In this document: positions 6,678-12,486 of the stretch, in pieces
Layout of the letters: the number at the start of each line of letters is the position of its first letter
Position numbering within the stretch: position 1 is the first letter of the stretch
Assembly (NCBI GenBank): GCA_037131065.1
Contig: JBAXRT010000087.1
Span: 1-12,486 of the forward strand
DNA from: JBAXRT01 sp037131065
Lineage (GTDB): Bacteria; Bacteroidota; Bacteroidia; Bacteroidales; FEN-979
Direction: 5' to 3'
Length of the DNA stretch: 12,486 nt
The notes under the pieces: model-generated
What the model was told of the DNA's origin: nothing
The model's database searches: none
What the model saw: the letters and a program-made list of their open reading frames with translations, nothing else
Translations under genes and position numbers: made by a program

Positions 6678-7508
6678 CTAAAGTACAGATTTTTTTTTCC
6701 AGAAAAGGATAAGGAAGAAACCGAAAAGCATACCGCCGAGGTGGGCAAAATGGGCAACATTATCGTTCGGATTACTTGATATTCCTGAGAAAAGCTCGAT
6801 GGCACCATAGAGGATAACGATCCACTTTGCTTTGATCGGGAAGAGAAAATATATAAAAACCAGCATGTTTGGGAACATCATGCCGAATGCAAGCAGGATC
6901 CCGTAAACAGCTCCGGAGGCACCGATGGTCGGTGTACTGATCTGGTCCTGCCATAATTGTGCAATATAGTCGGTCGACTGGAGGGCATAGTGCTGGTTCA
7001 TGGGGTTGTTGTTCCATTCCGACAGGAAGATCTTCAGCTTTTCGAACAATTCACGGGAATGTGGAGAATATTGGTTCACGAATGAGACAAATGCATCAAT
7101 GTTCGGATTGGCTATGTAAGTATTCATGGCTGCTTCCGCCGGCAGGAATGTCCACCAGGTAACAATGATCTGAATGATGCCGGCGCCAATCCCTGTAATC
7201 AGGTAGTAGGTCAGAAATCTTTTGGGTCCCCAAACATTTTCGAGGAGATAGCCGAACATCCATAATGCAAACATATTCCAGAGGATGTGGCCAAAATCCG
7301 CATGAAGAAACATATAGGTAACCAGCTGGTAAGGCTGGAAGAGGTCCGACTTGAAACAATGAAGCCCCAGGAGGGTATCAAGGTCGATCCCGAAGGCGTT
7401 TTGCAGCGAGACAGTAGCAAGAAAGAAAAGTCCGTTAATGATCAGGAGATTCTTGACAACTGGAGGTAGCAGTCTGAATCCGGCCGGGCTGTATTGTTGG
7501 TCATTCAT
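6678..7508 (-). CDS. Rhomboid family intramembrane serine protease with long internal loop
   Basis: 276 residues from the ATG at 7508. This start overlaps the mutL stop by 8 bases, and the longer frame from 7550 would overlap it by 50. The catalytic residues are present: Ser198 in TIGASGAVYG and His256 in AHFAHLGGMLFGF, with MFLHADFGHILWNM giving His69, His74 and Asn78. About 74 mostly polar residues (about 120-193, from TFLPAEA to WQDQIS) separate the helix after the HxxxxHxxxN segment from the catalytic Ser helix. The protein ends soon after the last helix, so unlike its neighbour it has no tail domain. It is coupled to mutL by the overlap, which points to co-expression rather than a shared reaction. 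Substrates are unknown. Confidence 0.93.
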   Translation of the reverse strand: MNDQQYSPAGFRLLPPVVKNLLIINGLFFLATVSLQNAFGIDLDTLLGLHCFKSDLFQPYQLVTYMFLHADFGHILWNMFALWMFGYLLENVWGPKRFLTYYLITGIGAGIIQIIVTWWTFLPAEAAMNTYIANPNIDAFVSFVNQYSPHSRELFEKLKIFLSEWNNNPMNQHYALQSTDYIAQLWQDQISTPTIGASGAVYGILLAFGMMFPNMLVFIYFLFPIKAKWIVILYGAIELFSGISSNPNDNVAHFAHLGGMLFGFFLILFWKKKSVL

Positions 7509-9306
7509 TCTCTGGTGGTTTCTTTTTAAGTTTTTTATATATTTCATCAAAAGGTATGATCATCATGGTTGGCTTTCCCTCAGGAGAGAATTCAGGAACC
7601 TGGCATGAAAAGAGCTGTTCGCAGATGCCTTCCATCTCTGTCTGTTCAAGTTTTTTTCCCGTTTTCACGGCTGTTCTCATGGCCAGGCTTTTAGCCAGAA
7701 GATGCCCGGGTTTGCTTGCCTGGTCAGGGATGGCTGATTTCAGGTTTTCCAGGACCGATTCAATGGTCTCCTGCACCTGGATCCCCGAAAGCGAAGAGGG
7801 GGTTGCATGGATCACGAATGAGTCTTTACCGAAACCGGCAATATCAAAGCCGATCTCGTGAAAGTATGTCAGCCATTCCTTCATGAGCAGCGAATCGTCG
7901 GGGGACAAAGTGACCGTCTCCGGGATCAGCAGTTTCTGTGATCCGTCATCCGTTCCGGACCTCTCTCCGAGGATTTTTTCATAGAGAATCCTTTCATGGG
8001 CCTGTTGCTGGTCGATGATGACGATGCCTGATCTTGAATGGGTGACAATGAATGCATTTTCAGACTGGAAGCAGGCTTTGGGCTTGGGAGTATGAATTTC
8101 CTCAGGTCGGATGACCGGTTCAAAAAAGGATTGCCATGCGGCCGTTTGGGAATGGGGCTGAGAGGGGAAGTCAATCCTGGATTGTGATTTTGTCCATTTC
8201 TCGAAAGGATTGAAATCGGGATTTATGGTTATGGACGGTTGTTTTACGGGATGATTTTCTGGAAGAGGAGGTATCTGGATTCCCTGTTCCGTTTCGAAGT
8301 CCAGTGTCGGAGAGATGCTGAACTTTCCGATGGTCTGTTTTATGGCTGCGGTAAGAATGGCATAAATACTCTTGATCTCCTGGAAGTTGATCTCCGTCTT
8401 GGTTGGATGGATGTTGACATCAATGTTTTTCGGGTCAATTTCAAAGAAGATGAAATAGCTTGGGAAGGCATCGTTCGGTACCAGCTGTTGAAAAGCATTT
8501 TCGACCGCATGGTGCAGGTATGGACTTTTCATGAACCTGCCGTTGGTGAAAAAGTACTGTTCACCGCGGGTTTTTTTTGCATACTCCGGTTTACCAATAA
8601 AACCGGTGATGTTGATGAGGTCAGTAGTCTGCCCGATCGGGATCAGGCGCTGGTTATAAGGAGTTCCTAAGAGGTTGACGATTCGTTGTTTCAGGTTGCT
8701 GGCCGGGACCTGGAAGAGTATTTTTTCATGGTTGTAAAGGGTGAATGACACGCAGGGGTTAGCCAAGGCGATCCTGAAGAATTCCTCCACGATGTATTTA
8801 AGTTCAAGGGTATTCGATTTAAGGAAATTCCTCCTTGCAGGAACATTAAAGAAAAGGTTCCTGACGGAGATGCTGGTGCCATTGGCAGCGCTGACCGGCA
8901 ACTGGGAGATAAATTCAGTGCCATCCACCCGGACACACGTCCCGATCTCATCTTCGATACGCTTTGTTTTAAGTTCAACCTGTGCGATGGATGCGATGGA
9001 GGAAAGTGCCTCACCCCTGAAACCAAGGGTGCGGATGGCCATAAGATCATCGGCAGTCTGGATCTTGGAGGTTGCATGACGTTCAAAGCACATCCTGGCA
9101 TCCCGCTCCGACATTCCACATCCGTTATCAACAACCTGGATCAGGGATTTTCCTGCCTCCCTGATGATCAGTTTGACATCGTCGGCGCCAGAGTCGATCG
9201 TATTCTCAAGCAACTCCTTGGCTGCAGAGGCTGGCCGCTGAACAACTTCACCTGCAGCAATCTGATTTGCAACGGAATCCGGTAATAGACGAATGAGATC
9301 TGCCAT
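7501..9306 (-). CDS. mutL: DNA mismatch repair protein MutL
   Basis: 601 residues from the ATG at 9306, which gives the usual opening MADLIRLLPDSVANQIAAGE. An in-frame GTG two codons earlier is less likely. MutL links mismatch recognition by MutS to strand removal. The N-terminal GHKL ATPase is complete: KELLENTIDSGA (Glu34), DNGCGM (61-66), RHATSKI and TLGFRGEALSSIASIA. A transducer domain (about 210-330) precedes a Pro-rich linker and the C-terminal dimerization domain. The endonuclease motif DQHAx2Ex4E appears as DQQQAHERILYE (432-443): Asp and both Glu are kept, but the His is Gln. The ACR motif is AMR (542-544) and the CPHGRP motif is SPEGKP (574-579), so the usual zinc-site Cys and His are missing. 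It is the first gene of the leftward run, divergent from a Cpn10-like gene. Confidence 0.97.
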   Translation of the reverse strand: MADLIRLLPDSVANQIAAGEVVQRPASAAKELLENTIDSGADDVKLIIREAGKSLIQVVDNGCGMSERDARMCFERHATSKIQTADDLMAIRTLGFRGEALSSIASIAQVELKTKRIEDEIGTCVRVDGTEFISQLPVSAANGTSISVRNLFFNVPARRNFLKSNTLELKYIVEEFFRIALANPCVSFTLYNHEKILFQVPASNLKQRIVNLLGTPYNQRLIPIGQTTDLINITGFIGKPEYAKKTRGEQYFFTNGRFMKSPYLHHAVENAFQQLVPNDAFPSYFIFFEIDPKNIDVNIHPTKTEINFQEIKSIYAILTAAIKQTIGKFSISPTLDFETEQGIQIPPLPENHPVKQPSITINPDFNPFEKWTKSQSRIDFPSQPHSQTAAWQSFFEPVIRPEEIHTPKPKACFQSENAFIVTHSRSGIVIIDQQQAHERILYEKILGERSGTDDGSQKLLIPETVTLSPDDSLLMKEWLTYFHEIGFDIAGFGKDSFVIHATPSSLSGIQVQETIESVLENLKSAIPDQASKPGHLLAKSLAMRTAVKTGKKLEQTEMEGICEQLFSCQVPEFSPEGKPTMMIIPFDEIYKKLKKKPPENE

Positions 9307-9311
9307 CTCCA

Positions 9312-9319
9312 CAAAAATA
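9312..9319 (-). promoter_or_regulatory. Candidate -7 promoter box for mutL
   Basis: The minus strand reads TATTTTTG, a match to TAnnTTTG, ending 5 bases before the mutL ATG. No TTTG-like -33 box is found 19-21 bases upstream. If used, transcription would start at or very near the start codon, giving an almost leaderless message. It could be chance in an AT-rich gap. Confidence 0.3.
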
Positions 9320-9337
9320 CCGATAAATTTTGAACTT

Positions 9338-9370
9338 ATTGGCCATTCTGGCAGGGTTTATGTAAATTTG
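9338..9370 (+). promoter_or_regulatory. Candidate promoter for the GroES-like gene
   Basis: ATTG (9338-9341), 21 bases, then TAAATTTG (9363-9370) fits the Bacteroidota promoter consensus with one mismatch in the -33 box. The ATG follows at 9389, so the leader would be only about 10-15 bases. A GAGG (9384-9387) lies directly against the start codon, closer than a normal ribosome binding site. Confidence 0.45.
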
Positions 9371-9388
9371 GGAAGTAAAAATTGAGGC

Positions 9389-9772
9389 ATGCAAAAAGAG
9401 AATGATGATAAGCTCCGGAAACTGATAGTAGTGGGTGACAGGGTCCTGATCAAACCAAAAAAAATCTCCAACAAGACCAAGGCGGGTCTCTATCTACCTA
9501 CCGGTTACCAGGAGAAGGAGGAGATACAGACCGGGTTTGTGGTACGAAGCGGACCAGGGTACCCGATACCGGTACCTTCGGACGATTTTGGTGAAAGTTG
9601 GAAAAAGGGGGAAGAGACGATCAAGTATATTCCCTTACAGGCAAAAGAAGGTGATCTGGCCATCTTTCTTCAGAAAGGAGCCATTGAAATCATTTTCAAT
9701 GATGAAAAATACTTTATTGTTCCTCAAAGTTCGATCCTCCTCCTTGAAAGGGAAGAGGAGATATTTTCTTAG
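9389..9772 (+). CDS. GroES/Cpn10-like protein
   Basis: 127 residues. The first half follows the Cpn10 pattern: KLIVVGDRVLIKPKK (11-25) is the opening strand, KTKAGLYLP (29-37) corresponds to the mobile loop that touches the chaperonin, and IQTGFVVRSGPG (46-57) matches the following conserved strand. A Pro-rich and charged insert (about 58-83) takes the place of the short loop of ordinary GroES, and KEGDLAIFLQKGAIEIIFNDEKYFIV completes the barrel in two strands (about 86-111). True GroES is about 95 residues and is encoded with groEL. This one stands alone, so it is probably a paralogue rather than the main co-chaperonin. Its partner is unknown. Its stop overlaps the stop of the convergent membrane-protein gene. 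Confidence 0.75.
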   Translation: MQKENDDKLRKLIVVGDRVLIKPKKISNKTKAGLYLPTGYQEKEEIQTGFVVRSGPGYPIPVPSDDFGESWKKGEETIKYIPLQAKEGDLAIFLQKGAIEIIFNDEKYFIVPQSSILLLEREEEIFS

Positions 9773-10329
9773 AACTTTGATCTATCCAGGATCGGGAACC
9801 TCATTTCAACAAGATAGAAGGCCCCATAGAACACTGCGCTGAAGAATGTCGTTCCCAGGAAATCATTCAGAAAGAATGAAAGCCCGTTTGTAGTATCGCG
9901 GAAAAATGCCAGGCCAGCCAGATAACATTCGGCAAGTCCTGCAATGTTCTGGGGATAGTAAGGGCTTACAAGCCAGGCTGAGAAGTTGGTTATCAGGAAG
10001 AAGATAACCGCCGAGGAGAACGAAGCCAGTAAAACAGATCCCACATTCACTTTTTTCCGGATCAGCATACCAATCAGCACCGTAATGGCGAAACTTAAGT
10101 AGACTGCGGGCATATTTGCATTCAACCCAATCACGAGATCGCTCAAGAACATTGCGGCGATCGGAATGGCAAAAGCATATTGCTTTTTATCGAGATAGGT
10201 ACCTGCATACAATGCCATAGCGGCAATCGGCGTAAAATTAGGCCAGTGCGGTAGCAGCCTGATGAGGGCTGCCATCAGAATAACGGATAGAATAACAATA
10301 AATCTAGGATTAATAGATTTATATCTCAT
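9769..10329 (-). CDS. Small integral membrane protein, DUF6580-like (function unknown)
   Basis: 186 residues with about five hydrophobic helices (roughly 9-27, 33-46, 52-70, 75-90, 97-120) plus a C-terminal one (155-175). The conserved-looking parts are RLLPHWPNFTPIAAMALYAG (24-43), where Pro, Asn and Phe sit between helices, and MFLSDLVIGL (60-69) with an Asp in the membrane. I associate this pattern with a DUF6580-type family common in Bacteroidota. Size and topology resemble substrate-binding (S) components of ECF vitamin transporters, but no ligand or partner can be named, so transport is only a suggestion. There is no signal peptide beyond the first helix. The gene is divergent from the amidohydrolase gene, with its own candidate promoter. 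Confidence 0.75.
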   Translation of the reverse strand: MRYKSINPRFIVILSVILMAALIRLLPHWPNFTPIAAMALYAGTYLDKKQYAFAIPIAAMFLSDLVIGLNANMPAVYLSFAITVLIGMLIRKKVNVGSVLLASFSSAVIFFLITNFSAWLVSPYYPQNIAGLAECYLAGLAFFRDTTNGLSFFLNDFLGTTFFSAVFYGAFYLVEMRFPILDRSKF

Positions 10330-10353
10330 TATATATATCAGGTTAAAGATTCA

Positions 10354-10386
10354 CAAAAATAATAAATCATTTGGATTAATGTCAAG
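10354..10386 (-). promoter_or_regulatory. Candidate promoter for the DUF6580-like gene
   Basis: On the minus strand, CTTG (10386-10383), 21 bases, then TATTTTTG (10361-10354) fits the Bacteroidota consensus with one mismatch in the -33 box. The ATG is at 10329, giving a leader of about 18-20 bases. Confidence 0.45.
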
Positions 10387-10407
10387 TATTCTGAAAAAAT
10401 GTTTTTT

Positions 10408-10415
10408 TATTTTTG
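10408..10415 (+). promoter_or_regulatory. Candidate -7 promoter box for the amidohydrolase gene
   Basis: TATTTTTG matches TAnnTTTG 31 bases before the ATG at 10447. No good TTTG lies 19-21 bases upstream (the nearest, at 10370, is too far), so only half of the promoter is supported. The 117-base gap 10330-10446 holds this box and the divergent one. No other structure was seen there. Confidence 0.35.
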
Positions 10416-10446
10416 AACCCTGGATTAAACTTGCAGATTATTGATT

Positions 10447-12087
10447 ATGAGACAAAAATACTTTATTATCACCATAATATCCGTATTACTGATTTATGCA
10501 TGCCGACCTATGAAAGAGAAAGCTGACCTTTTGATCATTAATGGCCGGATTTATACCGCCGGTGACAAAAGCCAGATCGAGGAATCGATGGCCATTCGTG
10601 AGGGAAAGATCTTGAAAGCAGGCTCAACCAGTGAAATTTTGAAAGGGTATAATGCCACGGATACCATTGATCTTCATGGAAATACAGTATTTCCAGGCTT
10701 CATTGACGCCCATTGTCATTTTGTGGGTCTGGCAAAAAATCTTCAGTATACCGACTTGACGAACGCCGGCTCATTCGATGAAATTTTAGACAGGGTGAAA
10801 GCCTTTACTTCTGTTTTACCGGGGGGCTGGATTGCCGGAAGAGGATGGGATCAGAACCTCTGGAGGGTAAAACAGTTTCCCGACAGGGCTGAACTGGACA
10901 AACTTTTTCCCGGCAGGCCGGTTATTCTTATCAGAGTTGACGGCCATTTGGTCCTTGCCAATGAAACGGCCCTGGAACTGGCAGGGATCGGAAAGAATCA
11001 CAGGTTTAAAAAAGAGGAAGTTGAAGTCAAGGAGGGAAGGCTGACCGGGATACTTAGTGAAACTGCTGCAGATCATATACGATCCATTATCCCAAATCCT
11101 GACATTAATTCGATGACCTTATTGCTCGAAAGGGCAGAAAAAATCTGTTTTTCCAGCGGTCTGACAGGCGTCTCTGATGCAGGACTTGATTATGCGACCG
11201 TTTGCCTTATTGATACACTTCAGAGGCAGCAGAAGATTAAGATGATCATCTATGCAATGCTCGATCCTTCGCCGAAAAATATTTCCGGCTTTATTGTGAA
11301 AGGCATTTTGCAGACTCCCCGTCTGACCATACGTTCAATCAAAATATATGCCGACGGGAGTTTAGGGAGCAGGACAGCCCTTCTGAAAAAGCCCTATTCC
11401 GACGACCTGTCAAAGAGAGGTATTCTAGTAACCCAGGTTGATTCTGTAAGAAAGCTATGTGAATTGGCCATGGAGAATAACTACCAGGTAAATACACATG
11501 CAATCGGTGACAGTGCGAACAGGCTAATCCTGGATCTTTACGCATCAGTTCTGAAGGGAAAGAATGACAAACGATGGAGGATAGAGCATGCCCAGGTTGT
11601 TGACCCTTCCGATGTGCCCCTTTTTGGTGATTATTCGGTCATCCCTTCCGTACAGGCTACTCATGCCACTTCCGACATGCAATGGGCGGAATCACGCCTT
11701 GGGGCTGAAAGGATAGGATCGGCCTATGCGTATAAGGCACTATTAGCGCAGAACGGATGGATTGCAAACGGGACCGATTTCCCGATTGAACAGGTATCCC
11801 CGCTTCTGACCTTTTATGCGGCGGTATCACGCCAGGATTTAAAAGGTGAACCCCAACCGGGTTTCCAGATGGAAAATGCCCTGACTCGTGAGCAGGCCCT
11901 CAGAAGTATTACCATTTGGGCAGCAAGAGGCAATTTCTGGGAAAATGAGCGTGGAAGTCTAGAGGAGGGAAAGTCGGCTGATTTTGTTATTCTTGACAGG
12001 GACATTATGAAAATTCCCATCGCCGAGGTTCCGTCAGTTAAGGTTATTAAGACCTATCTGAAGGGGGAGTGTGTCTACGGGAAATAA
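10447..12087 (+). CDS. Amidohydrolase family 3 (YtcJ-like) lipoprotein
   Basis: 546 residues from the ATG at 10447 (a TTG two codons earlier also opens the frame). The start is a lipoprotein signal: basic MRQK, a hydrophobic stretch and IYAC with Cys19, so the enzyme is probably lipid-anchored outside the cytoplasm. The amidohydrolase barrel follows: DLLIINGRIYTAG (composite sandwich domain), FIDAHCHF with the HxH metal pair His89/His91, KIYADGSLGSR (Lys299 at the carbamylated-Lys or metal position), THAIGD (His351), IEHAQ (His381) and NGTDFPIE (Asp444). The C-terminal GSLEEGKSADFVILD is the usual closing strand. Such enzymes hydrolyse amide or related C-N bonds using one or two metal ions, and the substrate of this one cannot be read. 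It appears monocistronic, with a terminator directly after the stop. Confidence 0.93.
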   Translation: MRQKYFIITIISVLLIYACRPMKEKADLLIINGRIYTAGDKSQIEESMAIREGKILKAGSTSEILKGYNATDTIDLHGNTVFPGFIDAHCHFVGLAKNLQYTDLTNAGSFDEILDRVKAFTSVLPGGWIAGRGWDQNLWRVKQFPDRAELDKLFPGRPVILIRVDGHLVLANETALELAGIGKNHRFKKEEVEVKEGRLTGILSETAADHIRSIIPNPDINSMTLLLERAEKICFSSGLTGVSDAGLDYATVCLIDTLQRQQKIKMIIYAMLDPSPKNISGFIVKGILQTPRLTIRSIKIYADGSLGSRTALLKKPYSDDLSKRGILVTQVDSVRKLCELAMENNYQVNTHAIGDSANRLILDLYASVLKGKNDKRWRIEHAQVVDPSDVPLFGDYSVIPSVQATHATSDMQWAESRLGAERIGSAYAYKALLAQNGWIANGTDFPIEQVSPLLTFYAAVSRQDLKGEPQPGFQMENALTREQALRSITIWAARGNFWENERGSLEEGKSADFVILDRDIMKIPIAEVPSVKVIKTYLKGECVYGK

Positions 12088-12115
12088 AAAAAGCTGTCAG
12101 TCCTGACAGCTTTTT
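12088..12115. terminator. Bidirectional intrinsic terminator
   Basis: The stem GCTGTCA / TGACAGC (12093-12099 and 12104-12110) with a GTCC loop is flanked by A tracts on the left and T tracts on the right, which extend the pairing by five bases. On the plus strand it ends the amidohydrolase message directly after its stop. On the minus strand it gives the same hairpin followed by seven T, 18 bases after the stop of the convergent hypothetical gene. One hairpin can thus serve both genes. Confidence 0.85.
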
Positions 12116-12132
12116 CGCTATTTCAATTCCAT

Positions 12133-12486
12133 TTACTTTTCAACGTTTTTAACGATCAGTTTTCCGATGTTATCACCTGCACGGTCGAAGCAGCTTTTAA
12201 TCCTTTCACCGGTATCATAATCATATCCCATCATGTTTGCACTCTGGATCTTGTCATATTGAATTACCGCTACAGGAGTACCCGGGTTTGCAGTTTCCAC
12301 CAGGTCGACCAACATGTTGATATAGGCTGGTTTGCTTACTCCCATCCCGCTCTGGAAACCCTGTTCAAGAAATACAACTTTTACAATAAGGGTATATTTT
12401 GCATCGGAGGCTCCTTCTTTTCCAGTGAGGCCAATATCAGAAAGTTTATCATTCAGGTTTTTCTCAAACATCGGCTGGAAACGTTC
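12133..12486 (-). CDS. Hypothetical protein, C-terminal part (cut by window edge)
   Basis: 117 residues are visible. The frame stays open through the right edge (reading ERFQP before the first internal Met at 12471), so that Met need not be the start and the N-terminus lies outside. The visible part alternates strands and helices: a helix FEKNLNDKLSDIGL, strands KYTLIVKVVFLEQG and YINMLVDLVETA, a strand VAVIQYDKIQ, and a closing helix CFDRAGDNIGKLIVKNV. This layout resembles the small alpha/beta domain of secreted or lipoprotein families such as DUF4410, but I do not recognise a specific family and cannot see whether there is a signal peptide. It converges on the amidohydrolase gene across the shared terminator. 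No function is assigned. Confidence 0.75.
   Translation of the reverse strand, partial: ERFQPMFEKNLNDKLSDIGLTGKEGASDAKYTLIVKVVFLEQGFQSGMGVSKPAYINMLVDLVETANPGTPVAVIQYDKIQSANMMGYDYDTGERIKSCFDRAGDNIGKLIVKNVEK

Noticed and set aside
7509..7550. Longer start for the second rhomboid protein
   Set aside because: The 14 extra residues come from the end of mutL in another frame. The ATG at 7508 gives a normal 8-base coupling overlap.
8239..8670. Open frame of 143 codons on the plus strand
   Set aside because: It is antisense to the mutL transducer and linker region, its product has no family pattern, and mutL itself is certain.
9307..9312. GTG start for mutL two codons before the ATG
   Set aside because: Family members begin MADxIRLLPDSV, which matches the ATG at 9306, and the GTG has no supporting ribosome site.
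10441..10446. TTG start for the amidohydrolase gene
   Set aside because: The ATG two codons later gives a typical lipoprotein signal (MRQK then hydrophobic), so the rarer TTG is not needed.
1..12486. CRISPR array, tRNA/rRNA genes, insertion sequences, attachment sites or a defence system
   Set aside because: Reading both strands showed no regularly spaced repeats, no cloverleaf sequence with a CCA-type end, no transposase or integrase motifs, and no known defence-gene domains.

Overview
The window reads as a chromosomal segment from a Bacteroidota bacterium, probably of the Bacteroidales or a close relative. The evidence is the gene families: two rhomboids, one with the short tail domain common in this phylum, a MutL of Bacteroidota type, and a sugar transferase with a Cys-rich insert. 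Several upstream regions also carry the phylum's -7 promoter box (TAnnTTTG), in one case with a well-placed TTTG -33 box. There is no tRNA, rRNA, CRISPR array, transposase or phage gene.

Left region (1-2537, minus strand). This is the front of an apparent exopolysaccharide operon, transcribed leftward. A good promoter at 2505-2537, with an 11-bp inverted repeat laid over it, drives a stand-alone CheY-like response regulator. Seven bases later comes a fusion of a degenerate receiver domain (phospho-acceptor Asp replaced by Glu) to a membrane phosphoglycosyl transferase. A short, single-unit TolC-like outer-membrane protein follows, and then the first 19 codons of what looks like a Wzz-type chain-length protein that runs off the left edge. 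Base composition falls from about 50% GC in lines sampled in the transferase and uvrB to about 28-40% in lines sampled in the TolC-like gene.

Centre (2596-9306, minus strand). This is a tight five-gene run, mutL - rhomboid - rhomboid - endonuclease/exonuclease/phosphatase (EEP) - uvrB. Gaps are 9-13 bases and one junction overlaps by 8 bases. It joins mismatch repair and nucleotide-excision repair with two intramembrane proteases and a membrane-anchored EEP enzyme. MutL retains the ATPase residues and the acidic residues of the endonuclease motif, but the motif's His and the other metal-site motifs (ACR, CPHGRP) are altered.

Right region (9307-12486). A GroES/Cpn10-like single gene (+) diverges from mutL and converges on a small integral membrane protein (-), with the two stop codons overlapping. 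That membrane gene diverges from a lipoprotein-type amidohydrolase of the YtcJ/family 3 group (+). A symmetrical hairpin with A and T flanks lies after the amidohydrolase and can end both it and the convergent, partial hypothetical gene (-) at the right edge.

Most of the window is ordinary housekeeping DNA. The part that most deserves attention is the regulator/transferase pair, where an intact receiver precedes a receiver-like domain fused to the enzyme that starts glycan assembly.
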